DNA of 64,000 nucleotides from Lacticaseibacillus baoqingensis (GTDB lineage Bacteria > Bacillota > Bacilli > Lactobacillales > Lactobacillaceae), in the NCBI RefSeq assembly GCF_003946165.1, contig NZ_RHOI01000002.1, positions 62,001-126,000 on the forward strand, given 5' to 3'. The notes under the pieces were generated by a model. The model did not search any database, was not told where the DNA came from, and saw only the letters and a list, made by a program, of their open reading frames with translations. This document shows positions 45,064 through 56,072 of the stretch, one piece after another (the stretch's first letter is position 1; each line of letters starts with the position of its first letter). The translations under genes and the position numbers were made by a program.

Positions 45064-47664
45064 CTATTGGGCGTCATCATCGTCATCAGGTTGATCCGCT
45101 TGTGCGCGTCGCAGTAATTCATCGACTTGCGCATCCGCGTCCCCTGCTGGTGATTCGCCGCCGACTGAGGCCTCACCAGCGCCGTTAGCAGGCGTTGTTG
45201 CTGTGGCATCGGCATCTTCTGGATCTGGCGTTTGGGCTAGTTTAGCGACCGTGACGACCTTAGTGCCTTCATCGACTCGCATCAAGCGTACGCCTAAGGT
45301 GGCCCGACCAGTTTGAGAGACATTTTCGATGTTAAAGCGGATCATGACCCCGGCATCCGTTACTGCCATGATGTCTTCATCACCTAAGACGGTGGTAACG
45401 ATTGCCAATGGACCGTTCTTTTCGGTGACATTAGCCGTCTTGATCCCTTTACCGCCGCGGCCTTTGATCGGATATTCTGCCGCTGCAGTGCGCTTACCAT
45501 AACCTTTTTCCGAAACTACGAAGACTTCAGCATCTGGAGTCAACACATCTGCGCCAACAACATAGTCGCCTTCGCGCAGGCGAATACCGCGTACCCCGGT
45601 GGCACTGCGACCCATGCTGCGCACATCGGCTTCCTTGAAGGTCACAGAATAGCCGCTATGGGTCCCGATCAGCATCGTATCGTCACCGCTAGTCAAGATC
45701 ACCCGACTGAGTTCGTCTTCATCTTTCATGTTCAACGCGATGAGCCCATTCTTGCGAATATTGAGGAACTCACTGACTGGCGTCCGCTTGACGACCCCAT
45801 GTTTGGTCACGAAGAACAAGTACTTGCTGTCGACTTCGTCATCATCGTGATGGACGTTGATCACCGTTTGGACTTTTTCGTTATTGTCGACCCCTAACAA
45901 ATTAATGATCGGAATGCCCTTTGCCGTCCGCCCATATTCTGGGATCTCATAACCCTTCGCGCGATAAACCTTGCCGGAATTCGTGAAGAATAACAACACG
46001 TCATGCGTCGATGTGGAGATCAAATGCTCCACGAAATCATCATCATGCACGCCGGTTCCTTGGATCCCGCGGCCGCCACGGTTTTGCGTCTTGAATTCAT
46101 CAGCCGGCAAGCGCTTGACGTAACCGTTGTGGGTTAAGGTGATCACCACGGTTTCTTCTTCGATCAAGTCTTCGTCTTCAATATTCAAGTCTTCGCCAAC
46201 CAGCAGCTCGGTGCGCCGCTTGTCCCCGAATTTGCGTTGAATATCCAACAATTCATCATAAATAATCTGGTGAACACGTTCTGGCTTGGCCAAAATATCC
46301 TTGTAGTCGGCAATGGCAGTGCGGATATCGCCTAATTCATTTTCGACTTTATCGCGTTCCAAACCAGTCAGACGCACCAGCCGCATGTCCAAAATAGCTT
46401 GGCTTTGCTTATCAGACAAGTCATACTTGTCCATCAAAACCACTTTAGCCTTATCACCCGTTTCACTTGAACGAATGATATTGATGATCGCGTCGATATG
46501 ATCCAAGGCGATCTTCAAGCCTTCCAAGATATGTTCGCGGGCTTGGGCTTTTTTCAACTCGAATTGCGTCCGCCGCCGGATCACTTGCTCTTGATGCTGC
46601 AAATAATATTGCAAGATCGCCTTTAAGCTCAAGGTCTTAGGCGCACCATTAACGATGGCAACCATATTGAACGAAAAGCCGGTCTGCAGCGGCGTCAACT
46701 TGAATAAATTATTCAAGACCACGCTGGCAGACATATCACGGCGGATATCGATCGTGATCCGCATCCCATCGCGATCAGATTCGTCGTTAAGATCGGTGAT
46801 CCCTTCGATCTTCTTTTCCCGGGCTAATTCAGCGATCCGCTCAACCAGCTTGGCTTTGTTGACCATATAGGGAATCTCGTTAACAATGATCCGTTCTTTA
46901 CCGGATTTTTCAGTCACGATCTCGGTTTTAGCCCGGACGGTGATGGTCCCCTTACCGGTTTCATAAGCGCGCCGGATCCCAGACTTGCCCAGCACTAACG
47001 CGCCAGTAGGAAAATCTGGGCCTGGCAGCGCCGTCATCAAGTCGGCCGTCGTGGCTTCTGGATTATCCATCAAAATATGCAGTGCCGAGATCACTTCTGA
47101 AAGGTTATGCGGGGGAATATTGGTGGTCATCCCCACGGCGATCCCTGTGGCACCATTAACTAACAGGTTAGGAAAACGCGCCGGCAACACGACCGGTTCT
47201 TTTTCGGTGCCATCATAGTTGTCTTGATAATCGATGGTATCTTTGTTGATGTCGCGCAACATCTCCATCGTGATCTTGCTCATACGGGCTTCGGTGTACC
47301 GCATCGCGGCCGCCCCATCACCATCGACAGAGCCAAAGTTCCCGTGCCCGTCGACGAGCATGTAACGATAAGAGAAGTCTTGCGCCATTCGCACCATGCC
47401 TTCGTAAATCGAAGAATCCCCGTGTGGGTGGTATTTCCCCATCACATCCCCAACGATACGGGCAGATTTTTTATATGGTTTTTCTGGGGTGACCCCCAGT
47501 TCATTCATCCCATATAAGATCCGGCGTTGCACCGGCTTGAGGCCATCGCGTACATCAGGCAAAGCCCGCGCCACGATCACGCTCATCGCGTATTCGAGGA
47601 ACGATGTCTTCATCGTTTGAGCCAGATTCACATTCGTAATACGGCTCTCTTGGCGATCATCCAT
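45064..47664 (-). CDS. gyrA: DNA gyrase subunit A
   Basis: Breaks and rejoins DNA in negative supercoiling. 866 residues from ATG 47664. Catalytic Tyr in [11 protein letters not shown]; quinolone-determining [12 protein letters not shown] keeps the Ser and Glu of susceptible enzymes. C-terminal beta-pinwheel with the GyrA box [10 protein letters not shown]. Ends in a long Asp/Ala/Gly-rich tail (~60 residues), longer than in many relatives. Last gene of yaaA-recF-gyrB-gyrA. Confidence 0.97.
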   Translation of the reverse strand: MDDRQESRITNVNLAQTMKTSFLEYAMSVIVARALPDVRDGLKPVQRRILYGMNELGVTPEKPYKKSARIVGDVMGKYHPHGDSSIYEGMVRMAQDFSYRYMLVDGHGNFGSVDGDGAAAMRYTEARMSKITMEMLRDINKDTIDYQDNYDGTEKEPVVLPARFPNLLVNGATGIAVGMTTNIPPHNLSEVISALHILMDNPEATTADLMTALPGPDFPTGALVLGKSGIRRAYETGKGTITVRAKTEIVTEKSGKERIIVNEIPYMVNKAKLVERIAELAREKKIEGITDLNDESDRDGMRITIDIRRDMSASVVLNNLFKLTPLQTGFSFNMVAIVNGAPKTLSLKAILQYYLQHQEQVIRRRTQFELKKAQAREHILEGLKIALDHIDAIINIIRSSETGDKAKVVLMDKYDLSDKQSQAILDMRLVRLTGLERDKVENELGDIRTAIADYKDILAKPERVHQIIYDELLDIQRKFGDKRRTELLVGEDLNIEDEDLIEEETVVITLTHNGYVKRLPADEFKTQNRGGRGIQGTGVHDDDFVEHLISTSTHDVLLFFTNSGKVYRAKGYEIPEYGRTAKGIPIINLLGVDNNEKVQTVINVHHDDDEVDSKYLFFVTKHGVVKRTPVSEFLNIRKNGLIALNMKDEDELSRVILTSGDDTMLIGTHSGYSVTFKEADVRSMGRSATGVRGIRLREGDYVVGADVLTPDAEVFVVSEKGYGKRTAAAEYPIKGRGGKGIKTANVTEKNGPLAIVTTVLGDEDIMAVTDAGVMIRFNIENVSQTGRATLGVRLMRVDEGTKVVTVAKLAQTPDPEDADATATTPANGAGEASVGGESPAGDADAQVDELLRRAQADQPDDDDDAQ

Positions 47665-47737
47665 TGACGGTATTGCTCCCTTCAAAAAATTCTATGCTGC
47701 ACTTACCCCTAAATGCGGCTTGCTGCGCTGTGTGGAT

Positions 47738-49699
47738 TTAAGCATCGATGTTTTTGGCGTCGACGTAGACAGCGTTGTCTTCGATAAATTTGCGGCGCGG
47801 TTCGACTTTATCGCCCATCAACATATCAAAAATGTTGTCTGCTTGTTCCGCATCTTCAGGCGATACCCGCAACAGTCGCCGCTTGTCTGGATCCATCGTC
47901 GTGTCCCACAATTGTGAGGCGTCCATTTCACCAAGCCCTTTGTACCGCTGAATCTCAGGTTTAGGACTCGGCTGCAAGCTGCCTAAAACTTCTTGCAGCT
48001 CTTCATCAGAATCGATATAGCGCATCATCTTCCCTTGGCGCACCCGATACAAAGGTGGTTGCGCGATATAAACGAAGCCCGCTTCCAACAATGGCCGCAT
48101 ATAACGATAGATCAAGGTCAACAATAGTGTCCGGATATGGGCGCCATCGACATCGGCATCAGTCATGATGATCAACTTGTGATACCGAGCCTTTTTCACG
48201 TCAAATTCTTCGCCAAAACCAGTCCCCATCGCAGTAAACAAGGTCCGAATTTCTTCATTGGCCAAGATCCGTTCCATGCTGGCCTTTTCAACGTTCAAGA
48301 TTTTCCCACGAATCGGTAAGATCGCTTGGGTCAACCGTGAACGGCCGGTTTTCGCAGAACCACCGGCAGAATCCCCTTCGACGATGAACAATTCAGAAAT
48401 CTCTGGGTCCTTGCTGGAGTTATCGGCTAACTTACCAGGCAAGTTAGAAATCTCTAATCCAGACTTCTTGCGGGTCACTTCCCGTGCACGCTTGGCAGCA
48501 GCGCGCGCTTTGCTGGCTAACAATGCCTTGTCAACGACTTGGCGCGCTTGGGCAGGGTGTTCCATCAAATATTTAGCAAAGTGTTCTGAAAAAGTCCGAT
48601 CAGTGACGGTCCGAGCATCAGCATTGCCTAACTTAGTCTTGGTTTGCCCTTCAAACTGCGGATCGGGATGCTTGACCGAAACAACAGCGGTCATGCCTTC
48701 ACGCACATCTTCACCGGATAAGCTTTCATCATTATCTTTAAGCTGACCTGACTTATGGGCATAATCATTGATCACCCGTGTCAAAGCTGTCTTAAAGCCG
48801 GTTTCATGTGTCCCACCTTCGTAGGTATGGATATTGTTGGCAAATGTCATCAAGTTTGTGTGGTAGTCATCGGTATATTGCAACGCCACTTCAACCGTGA
48901 TGCCTTTTGCTTGTCCTTCAACATAGATGGGTTCTTCTAAGACTGGGGTCTTGCCTTTATCCAAGAAGGCCACGTATTCTTTGATGCCGCCTTCATAGTG
49001 GAAAACCAACTTCTCATGAGTTTCCGCCCGCTTATCGGTAAAGGTCAGCTTCAAGCCCTTGTTCAAAAAGGCCAGCTCACGGATCCGCTGCGTTAAGATC
49101 TTGTCATCATAGGTGGTGGTTTCAGTAAAGATATCCGGATCTGGGATAAAATGAACCTTCGTCCCATGCGCATGTGCCGGCGCTTCACCAATGACTTTCA
49201 TCTTGGTTTTGACCTTGCCGCGGCTGAAGTCCATATAATAATATTTACCGCCATGGCTGACCGTCACATCCAAGCTGGTTGACAAAGCGTTGACTACTGA
49301 TGCCCCAACCCCATGCAACCCGCCAGAGACTTTATAACCGCCGCCGCCGAATTTCCCACCCGCATGCAAGATGGTGAAAACTGTTTCCAGCGCTGGCAAG
49401 CCGGTTTGCCGTTGGATATCTACCGGGATCCCCCGGCCGTCATCAAACACAGTGACCGAATTGTCTGGTTCTACCGTGACGTCGATCGTCGAAGCAAAAC
49501 CAGCTAAAGCCTCATCGATCCCGTTATCAATAATTTCCCACACCAAATGGTGCAGACCTTGGGTGCTAGTCGAGCCAATATACATCCCTGGCCGCTTACG
49601 CACGGCTTCGAGGCCTTCTAAGACTTGGATCTGGCTGGCATCATATTCAGCGGCTTTTTCTTCTTTGGCTTCTAACTGTGCCTCTTCTTTATCAGTCAC
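47738..49699 (-). CDS. gyrB: DNA gyrase subunit B
   Basis: ATPase subunit of gyrase. 653 residues from GTG 49699, eight nt after AAGGAGG; an out-of-frame ATG within the spacer stops at once. GHKL ATPase ([32 protein letters not shown]) and TOPRIM region ([23 protein letters not shown]). Confidence 0.97.
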   Translation of the reverse strand: MTDKEEAQLEAKEEKAAEYDASQIQVLEGLEAVRKRPGMYIGSTSTQGLHHLVWEIIDNGIDEALAGFASTIDVTVEPDNSVTVFDDGRGIPVDIQRQTGLPALETVFTILHAGGKFGGGGYKVSGGLHGVGASVVNALSTSLDVTVSHGGKYYYMDFSRGKVKTKMKVIGEAPAHAHGTKVHFIPDPDIFTETTTYDDKILTQRIRELAFLNKGLKLTFTDKRAETHEKLVFHYEGGIKEYVAFLDKGKTPVLEEPIYVEGQAKGITVEVALQYTDDYHTNLMTFANNIHTYEGGTHETGFKTALTRVINDYAHKSGQLKDNDESLSGEDVREGMTAVVSVKHPDPQFEGQTKTKLGNADARTVTDRTFSEHFAKYLMEHPAQARQVVDKALLASKARAAAKRAREVTRKKSGLEISNLPGKLADNSSKDPEISELFIVEGDSAGGSAKTGRSRLTQAILPIRGKILNVEKASMERILANEEIRTLFTAMGTGFGEEFDVKKARYHKLIIMTDADVDGAHIRTLLLTLIYRYMRPLLEAGFVYIAQPPLYRVRQGKMMRYIDSDEELQEVLGSLQPSPKPEIQRYKGLGEMDASQLWDTTMDPDKRRLLRVSPEDAEQADNIFDMLMGDKVEPRRKFIEDNAVYVDAKNIDA

Positions 49700-49732
49700 G
49701 CATAGTTCCTCCTTGAACACGCAAGCCTAAGC

Positions 49733-50851
49733 TCACGCTTGTTTAGTTAATTGCCCATCGGCCACTCGAAATACCGTTGGGGTGTCGATGATCTCTTGAG
49801 CGATGCCATCTAGGCTCGTCGTCGTTAAAAACGTCTGGACCTTATTTTGAATGGCTTTAAGCAAGTGCGTTTGCCGATCATCATCTAGTTCAGATAACAC
49901 ATCATCAAGCAACAATACCGGGTATTCACCCGTTTGGGCCTTCATCAAATCGATTTCGGCTAATTTCACCGCCAAAGCGGTGGTGCGCTGTTGGCCTTGG
50001 CTCCCAAAATTCGCCACATTTTTGCCATTGACGATAAACGCCACATCGTCACGATGCGGCCCTACCAACGTCGTGCCTTGTTCCAGTTCGCGCTGGGCAT
50101 GCTTTTGCAAAAGCTCACCCATTGCCGCGTAAGCTTGTTCAACATCCTCGCGCGCCGCTTGAGGCACTTGGCTTTGATATTGAAAGGTCAACTGTTCGCG
50201 CCCTTTGGTGATGTCCGTATGGATCTTAGCAGCAAACTCAGCCATCTGTTTCAACAACGCCGCGCGCCGCGCCACGATTTCAGCACCAGCAGCAGCCAGT
50301 TGGTCGCTTAAGACATCCAGCAAGACCATATCTTTGGCTTGATGATATTTGAGCTGTTTCAGATACGCGTTGCGCTGTTTGAGCGCAAATCGGTATTCAC
50401 TTAAGGTCTGCAAATACTTCACGCTCATCTGGCCAAATTCCATATCGATGAAACGCCGCCGATTCGCAGGACTGCCTTTGACGATCGCTAAGTCTTCTGG
50501 CGCAAACAACACAACATTGAAATGCCCAACATACGTGGACAATTTCGACTGCTCAAGCTTGTTGTAGCGTGCCTTTTTGCCTTGGGTACTGATCACAAGC
50601 TCCAACTGGTTACTGCCAGTCTCACGCGTTACGCGGCCTGTGATCCGGGCAAAATCACTGCCAAAGCGAATCAATTCTTTGTCATTATTTGTCCGATGGC
50701 TCCGCGCTAACGCCAACACGTACACCGCTTCCAGCAGATTGGTCTTGCCTTGCGCATTCTCCCCGATCAAGATATTGATATGAGGAGAAAAATCGGTGTC
50801 CACCGCCGCATAATTTCGATAATTTTTGAGCGTCAGGTGTGCCAGCTTCAT
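49733..50851 (-). CDS. recF: DNA replication/repair protein RecF
   Basis: 372 residues, SMC-like ATPase: Walker A GENAQGKTN, signature SQGQQRTT, Walker B LLLDDVLSELD. Loads RecA with RecO/RecR at gaps. ATG lies inside yaaA (4-nt overlap). Confidence 0.97.
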   Translation of the reverse strand: MKLAHLTLKNYRNYAAVDTDFSPHINILIGENAQGKTNLLEAVYVLALARSHRTNNDKELIRFGSDFARITGRVTRETGSNQLELVISTQGKKARYNKLEQSKLSTYVGHFNVVLFAPEDLAIVKGSPANRRRFIDMEFGQMSVKYLQTLSEYRFALKQRNAYLKQLKYHQAKDMVLLDVLSDQLAAAGAEIVARRAALLKQMAEFAAKIHTDITKGREQLTFQYQSQVPQAAREDVEQAYAAMGELLQKHAQRELEQGTTLVGPHRDDVAFIVNGKNVANFGSQGQQRTTALAVKLAEIDLMKAQTGEYPVLLLDDVLSELDDDRQTHLLKAIQNKVQTFLTTTSLDGIAQEIIDTPTVFRVADGQLTKQA

Positions 50852-51066
50852 TCAGCTTGCGCAACCGCGACCTGCGTGCCATCAGGTAACGTTACCGAAT
50901 CTCCGACTCGTAACTTGCGGCCCCGCCGCGTATCGGCTTCACCATTCACTAAAACCCGATTTTCGGCTAAAAACCACTTCGCGGCACCACCACTATCGAT
51001 CACGCCGGCGTCTTTTAATAACTGTCCTAGCGTGATGTATTCAGTCGTGATCGTAACTGTTGCCAT
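50848..51066 (-). CDS. yaaA: S4-domain RNA-binding protein YaaA
   Basis: 72 residues, one S4 domain: ITLGQLLKDAGVIDSGGAAKWFLAENRVLVNGEADTRRG region. Conserved small gene between dnaN and recF in Firmicutes. ATG with GGGGAG upstream. Confidence 0.95.
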   Translation of the reverse strand: MATVTITTEYITLGQLLKDAGVIDSGGAAKWFLAENRVLVNGEADTRRGRKLRVGDSVTLPDGTQVAVAQAE

Positions 51067-51109
51067 CTGTTGCCCACTCCCCTGCTGATTAGTCTAATAC
51101 TACCTATAT

Positions 51110-51138
51110 AGTATACCGTTTTTTCGCGTGGAACACAA
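51110..51138 (-). promoter_or_regulatory. Promoter of yaaA-recF-gyrB-gyrA
   Basis: Minus-strand TTGTGT (51133-51138)-17-TATACT (51110-51115), 45 nt before yaaA. Confidence 0.6.
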
Positions 51139-51216
51139 CGCGCTAAGGCATTTTTAGGCGTTCTCAGGGACTTTTACCTGATACCAGTCCCCTAGACGTC
51201 AAACCCTCTAAAAACC

Positions 51217-51254
51217 AAAAAAAGGCCAAATTTGAGCATTCAGCCGATTTTGCC
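51217..51254 (-). terminator. Terminator after the WxL-type gene
   Basis: GGCAAAAT / ATTTGGCC imperfect stem on the minus strand, then seven Ts, right after the stop. Confidence 0.65.
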
Positions 51255-51259
51255 ATTTT

Positions 51260-52549
51260 TTATGGACCCATTATTGCCGTGAAACTGATAGTTGCCTGAT
51301 AATGCCCCGCCAAAGCATCCACTTGTCGATACAACAGCCATTCAGTCTGTGTTAATGAATACGTTTGTGGTCCCTGCAGACGTATCGTCATCGGCGCTTG
51401 CGGCGTGACGGTTTGGCTTTCGGGTAATAACAATGCGGCAGCCAATTTGGCGCCTGCTGTGGTCGTCGGTGCTGTGATCGCGATGGTCAGCTGCCAATCT
51501 CCAGCTGGCAAGGTGATCTCTGGCAGCAGTGCCGGCAATTTAACGTCTTGGGTGATCAGATCAGCGATCGACACGTGTTGTGCCGGTAAGGTGCCGCTAT
51601 AAAGGGTTGGTTTAGGCGCAGGTTCATAGTGATATTTGATGTTGTTGCTATAGATTGTCACCACGGCACCAGTCTCGTTATCGGTATAAACCAGCCTAAC
51701 CATCAGTGTGCCGTCTTGCTGCCATGCGACCGGGACGTCCAGTTGCGGGACCTTACTAATAATTTGGCTCCGATTGCCGCTTGCACTGGCTATGAATTGC
51801 CAGGAATAAGTCAACGTCGTCCCAGGCTTAGGCTGATAATAATCGGCATCGATCGTTAAGGGCATACCTGCTTTTACGGTGACATCAGCCAGCCCAAAAT
51901 ATACTCTTGCGGGTTGATAATTAGGTAAGAAAACCGCACCTAATATTGTTATATCACGTGTGACAGGAGTTGCACTCGTCCCACTTGGAAAAGCAAATGG
52001 CCCGACTGGCCAAGATGCACCATTAACTGTTGGCGTTACAATTGGCATACTGAAGTGCCTACCCGCTTGATCGATCCACTCGACAGGCGTTAAAACATTA
52101 TTGAATAAATGGTGTTGATCAATATTTGCATGCAAGCCAGTTGGCAAATATTCCAAGACATGGACGGTGATCGAATCCCGATAAACGACTGCTCCCCAAG
52201 TAAACTGCAACTCGACACGATAGTCTCCTGGCTTAGTAGGAACGAACGAATACACACCTTGATTAAAGGTTGAAGTCACTGATGCTAACTGATTTGCGGC
52301 ATCATAAACAGCGATTTGGTCTTGACTTTCCTGTTGTTTCCGATCTGTTAACGGTATTGAACCAGGACCGGAATACATAAACAGCCCTTGCGTCTTCACT
52401 CCGACAGCCGCATACAACTCCTCTGGCGGATCAAAGATCATCCCGCCTTGTACGGGATCATAGCCAGCAAAAGTTTGCGCATGAACTGGCTGACCACGCC
52501 ACACTAACCACCCTAACCACACCATTAGTACCAGCCGCCATCGTTTCAT
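51260..52549 (-). CDS. Exported protein with WxL-like C-terminal domain
   Basis: 429 residues from ATG 52549. Signal peptide: MKRW, hydrophobic stretch, cleavage after VHAQ. The middle shows beta-sandwich-like segments (VYSFVPTKPGDYRVELQFTW, LTYSWQF) and the C-terminus has DWQLTI, a WxL motif, then GHYQATISFTA in place of the usual second W-T-L segment. WxL domains bind the cell wall non-covalently. No other csc-type WxL genes are adjacent. It sits between dnaN and yaaA, which are normally neighbours. Confidence 0.75.
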   Translation of the reverse strand: MKRWRLVLMVWLGWLVWRGQPVHAQTFAGYDPVQGGMIFDPPEELYAAVGVKTQGLFMYSGPGSIPLTDRKQQESQDQIAVYDAANQLASVTSTFNQGVYSFVPTKPGDYRVELQFTWGAVVYRDSITVHVLEYLPTGLHANIDQHHLFNNVLTPVEWIDQAGRHFSMPIVTPTVNGASWPVGPFAFPSGTSATPVTRDITILGAVFLPNYQPARVYFGLADVTVKAGMPLTIDADYYQPKPGTTLTYSWQFIASASGNRSQIISKVPQLDVPVAWQQDGTLMVRLVYTDNETGAVVTIYSNNIKYHYEPAPKPTLYSGTLPAQHVSIADLITQDVKLPALLPEITLPAGDWQLTIAITAPTTTAGAKLAAALLLPESQTVTPQAPMTIRLQGPQTYSLTQTEWLLYRQVDALAGHYQATISFTAIMGP

Positions 52550-52596
52550 CACGCCTGCCTCCTCGGGTTTTTGTACCCAAAGATTTCGCAGGCAAA

Positions 52597-52627
52597 GAAA
52601 AAAGCCACCGTGAAGTGGCTTTTTTGG
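52597..52627 (-). terminator. dnaN terminator
   Basis: AAAAAAGCCAC / GTGGCTTTTTT stem with a six-nt loop on the minus strand. Confidence 0.92.
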
Positions 52628-52645
52628 TGCGTCATGACGAATCGT

Positions 52646-53785
52646 TTAGAAGGTCCGTACTGGCGTGATCAGTTGAATGAAGTGTTCATGATCTTCAGAT
52701 GGCACCAGCGTAAACGGCCGCAATGGTGCTGTAAACGCGATTTCGATCGCAGTTTGGCCAAATCCTTGCAGCGCATCTTTCATATAGTCTGGATTGAAGG
52801 AGATCTCAAGCGCTTCGCCTTCTAAGCGATTGAAGCTCAAGGCTTCTTCGACATTACCAACATCCGGTGAGTTGCCATAGATGGTAGCCGTTTGTGCTGC
52901 TGTGTCCAAGTTCAACCGCACGACGTTATTACTGCTTTCATGACTCAATAAGCTGGCCCGTTGGATCGCTGCCAATAAGGCGGGCGCATCAAATTCGATC
53001 CGTGTCGTGCTGGTAGTCGGGATCAAGCGGCTGGTGTCTGGATAGTTGCCTTCCAAAAGTCGAGAATAAAACGATGTTTGGCCAGCAACAAAAAGCACTT
53101 GGTTTTCAGCGAAACGAATCTCGACGTCATCGATATCGTCGGTCAATGTCCGGCTAAGTTCTGTCAGACTCTTGCCGGGAATAATCACATCATAGTGGGC
53201 ATCTTTTGCCGCTGGCAGTTCAAGCGTCCGCTGGGCCAAGCGATGCGAGTCCGTCGCTACTGCGATCAATTGGCCAGCTTCAATGACTAAGTGCACCCCA
53301 GTCAAGATCGGCCGACTTTCTTGGGTGCTGACAGCGATCACGGTTTGATTGATCAACTGCTTGAGCACATCAGCAGGGATCGTTAATGGATCTGGATTCA
53401 CGATTTCCGGTAGGCGCGGATAGTTGTTTGCGTCCAAGCCATTGATGGTGAATTCTGAAGAACCGCTAGTAATCAAGGTTTGGAAGTTATCTTGGACATC
53501 CACGGTCATCGTCGCTTCAGGCAGGCGCTTGACGATTTCGTTAAAAAAGCGTGCCGGCAAAACGATGCTGCCAGTGGATTCGATTTGCAGATCATTGGTT
53601 TCAGCATTGGCATCGATGCGGGCTTCGATCGAGATATCCGCATCACTGCCAGTTAAGACGAGTCCAGAATCGCTTAAGACCATTTTTAACCCGGTCAAGA
53701 TCGGGATCGTGGTTTTGCTCGTGATGGCACGAGAAACGTCGTTGAGCGTTTTGATGAATGTAGAGCGCGTGATGGTGAATTTCAT
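52646..53785 (-). CDS. dnaN: DNA polymerase III beta subunit (sliding clamp)
   Basis: 379 residues, three clamp domains; starts MKFTITRSTFIKTLNDV, ends LRPFTLVPSEDHEHFIQLITPVRTF, the family tail. ATG with AGGAGGTCA upstream. Separated from dnaA by the unwinding region of oriC. Confidence 0.97.
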   Translation of the reverse strand: MKFTITRSTFIKTLNDVSRAITSKTTIPILTGLKMVLSDSGLVLTGSDADISIEARIDANAETNDLQIESTGSIVLPARFFNEIVKRLPEATMTVDVQDNFQTLITSGSSEFTINGLDANNYPRLPEIVNPDPLTIPADVLKQLINQTVIAVSTQESRPILTGVHLVIEAGQLIAVATDSHRLAQRTLELPAAKDAHYDVIIPGKSLTELSRTLTDDIDDVEIRFAENQVLFVAGQTSFYSRLLEGNYPDTSRLIPTTSTTRIEFDAPALLAAIQRASLLSHESSNNVVRLNLDTAAQTATIYGNSPDVGNVEEALSFNRLEGEALEISFNPDYMKDALQGFGQTAIEIAFTAPLRPFTLVPSEDHEHFIQLITPVRTF

Positions 53786-53960
53786 AGCTGACCTCCTGTG
53801 TCGGTGTGTCTATATATAATAATGCTTTTTAAGTAATAGTAGTAGGGCCTGTGGGAGCTGTGGAAAACTTCGTGAAACGCAAGCTGGCAACTTTTGCACC
53901 TGTGGATAAGTGGACGGGACAACTGCGGTAGTTATCCGCAGTTGTCCACAATGGCCAAAA
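53786..53960. other. oriC part 2: dnaA-dnaN intergenic region, probable unwinding site
   Basis: DnaA boxes at 53859-53867 (TGTGGAAAA), 53901-53909 (TGTGGATAA, perfect), 53932-53940 and 53942-53950. On the minus strand the boxes are followed by a GC-rich spacer, then CCTACTACTATTACTT (53831-53847), a run of DnaA-trio triplets, then an AT-rich stretch to ~53812. This matches the order of the B. subtilis basal unwinding system. A 9-bp hairpin CAACTGCGG / CCGCAGTTG (53920-53944) covers two boxes. Confidence 0.85.
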
Positions 53961-55316
53961 TCAGCCGCGATTCTTGAGCCGGTTTTTAAGTTCGATGACT
54001 TCAGCTTTTAACTGTTCATCTAAATTGAGCTGCTCGCTGATTTTTTCATGGGCATGGATCACGGTAGTATGATCTTTGCCGCCAAATTCTTGGCCGATCT
54101 TAGGCAAGGAATTATCGGTCATTTCCCGGGATAGATACATGGCGATCTGGCGCGGCATCACGATTTGTTTGACCCGCTTTTTGCCTTTGAGTTCGCTAAC
54201 TGTGACTTGATAGTACTTGGCGACAACGGCTTGGATCTGCCCGATCGTTAAGGCAGCGTCTTTGTCGCTGAGCTTGAGACTCTTTAGCGCATCAGCGGCT
54301 AAACTGGTGGTGATATCGGAATGATTCATCGTGGCGTAAGCTTGCACGCGCACGAGTGCGCCTTCGAGTTCACGCACGTTGGAGTCGATTTGGCCGGCGA
54401 TATAAGACAAGGTGTCGTCTGGGATGACCAGTTTTTCGGCGTCGGCTTTATTGCGTAAAATCGCGATCCGCGTTTCCAGATCTGGCGGGGTGATATCCAC
54501 GGACAACCCCCATTTGAATCGTGAGACTAAGCGTTCTTGCAGCTTAGGGATCTCGTTGGGCAACCGATCGGAGGTTAAGACGATCTGCTTTTTATTCTCA
54601 TATAACGCGTTGAAGGTATGGAAGAATTCCTCTTGCGTCGCTTCTTTATCGCCAAAAAACTGGATATCATCGACTAACAACAAATCGACGTTGCGATACT
54701 CTTGCCGAAATTGTTCTTGCTTCTTGGTTTGGATCGAGTTGATAAAATCGTTCGCAAACGCTTCGCTAGTCACATATTTGACATTGGCATTGGGCTTGTA
54801 TTCAAGCAATTGATGCCCGATCGCCTGCATCAGATGCGTTTTACCCAACCCCACCCCGCCATAAAGAAACAGCGGATTATATAAAACGCCAGGTTCTTCT
54901 GAAACGACTAAGGCGGCGGCATGCGCCATTTGGTTGCCTTTACCGGTCACGAAGGTATCAAACGTATATTTACTGTTCAGGTGGGTCGTTTCTTTATATG
55001 TTGGCACTACTGGTTTAGGCGGTGTTGGCTCTGATTGCTCACCAAGCGCCAACGTTTCATCGGGTAATGCACCAGAGATCTCGATCACCGGACTGATTTC
55101 GAGATTGTTGTAGGCGTATGCCCATTCTACGACTTTAGTGGCGAGGTTTTTCTCCCAATAACTCTTGTGTAATTTTGAAGGCACCCCGATCGTCAGCGTG
55201 GAAGCAGTTAGCCGGATCGGCTTGGCATCTTTGATCCACGTATTGAATCCGACGGTCGTCAAACTGGTCCGAAATTGATCTTGTAAGTAGGCCCATAATT
55301 CATCGATAGTTGGCAC
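53961..55316 (-). CDS. dnaA: Chromosomal replication initiator DnaA
   Basis: 451 residues from GTG 55316, with GGAGGG seven nt upstream; the frame is open further up but lacks conservation. Domain I ([17 protein letters not shown]), linker, AAA+ domain ([17 protein letters not shown]) and domain IV with [14 protein letters not shown] that reads DnaA boxes. Leftmost gene of the origin cluster, transcribed away from oriC part 1. Confidence 0.97.
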   Translation of the reverse strand: MPTIDELWAYLQDQFRTSLTTVGFNTWIKDAKPIRLTASTLTIGVPSKLHKSYWEKNLATKVVEWAYAYNNLEISPVIEISGALPDETLALGEQSEPTPPKPVVPTYKETTHLNSKYTFDTFVTGKGNQMAHAAALVVSEEPGVLYNPLFLYGGVGLGKTHLMQAIGHQLLEYKPNANVKYVTSEAFANDFINSIQTKKQEQFRQEYRNVDLLLVDDIQFFGDKEATQEEFFHTFNALYENKKQIVLTSDRLPNEIPKLQERLVSRFKWGLSVDITPPDLETRIAILRNKADAEKLVIPDDTLSYIAGQIDSNVRELEGALVRVQAYATMNHSDITTSLAADALKSLKLSDKDAALTIGQIQAVVAKYYQVTVSELKGKKRVKQIVMPRQIAMYLSREMTDNSLPKIGQEFGGKDHTTVIHAHEKISEQLNLDEQLKAEVIELKNRLKNRG

Positions 55317-55409
55317 CCTGAACCCTCCTTCCCCGAATCCTGTTGAACGGGATTCGGTCATGTCCCCCCAAGCGGGACCGACCATGCCTAGATGTATAAA
55401 TATCCAATG

Positions 55410-55441
55410 AAAAAAAAGCCGCACCGCAGGCATGGTGTCGC
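55410..55441 (-). terminator. Terminator-like hairpin in the dnaA leader
   Basis: Minus strand GCGACACC, loop, GGTGCGGC then eight Ts, about 95 nt before dnaA. Stem has two mismatches, so it may attenuate rather than stop. Confidence 0.55.
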
Positions 55442-55835
55442 GAAGTTTAGTTTAGCATTTTAAGGGAAAGTTTTCCACAGCCAGAACATTTTTCCACATA
55501 AATCGCAACCAGGGGATAACCTCACCCACAAGCTTGTCAAAAACTTTTCCACAAGCATCTGCACAAACACAATAGCAATAAGGAATAAGCTGACTTACCC
55601 ACAGGGCGTCAGTGAAACAAAGCCCTATAGTGATGCGTGTTTCACACGTTATAAACAAGTTAAAAACAACTTGTGGATAAGTTGCTGACAAGGGTGTGAA
55701 ACTCTTGATAACATGCGCACAGCTTGTGGATTGATGCGTGGAGACGAAACAGCCGGCGCACAACTTATGCACAGGTTTTGCGGATTTTCGCTGATTCTGT
55801 GGAAAAAACAAGGCCGGTAAATTTTATTGGGATGC
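55442..55835. other. oriC part 1: DnaA-box cluster between dnaA and rpmH
   Basis: No gene. Eight DnaA boxes or near-boxes: TTTTCCACA at 55471, 55490 and 55545; TTACCCACA 55595; TGTGGATAA 55672 (perfect); TGTGGATTG 55725; TTATGCACA 55765; TGTGGAAAA 55798. A possible dnaA promoter on minus, TTCTGG-18-TAAAAT, overlaps the 55471 box, consistent with autorepression by DnaA. Confidence 0.9.
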
Positions 55836-55864
55836 TTGACGAATGACGCGGGAGTCCGTATAAT
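55836..55864 (+). promoter_or_regulatory. rpmH promoter
   Basis: TTGACG-17-TATAAT, near consensus. Confidence 0.85.
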
Positions 55865-55929
55865 GGGAAAATGTTTGATAAGTAAATACAGTTACTGAAA
55901 ATAGTAATCAATAAGCAGGAGGTGCAACC

Positions 55930-56070
55930 ATGACCACCAAACGGACTTTCCAACCTAAGAAACGTCATCGCGAACGCGTGCACGGCTTCATGAAGCGTAT
56001 GAGCACGAAGAACGGCCGTAAAGTTTTAGCTCGTCGCCGCGCTAAGGGACGTAAAGTATTATCCGCCTAA
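55930..56070 (+). CDS. rpmH: 50S ribosomal protein L34
   Basis: 46 residues, [20 protein letters not shown] and [18 protein letters not shown]: very basic, family-typical. ATG with AGGAGG upstream. Followed by a terminator before rnpA. Confidence 0.97.
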   Translation: MTTKRTFQPKKRHRERVHGFMKRMSTKNGRKVLARRRAKGRKVLSA

Positions 56071-56072
56071 CA

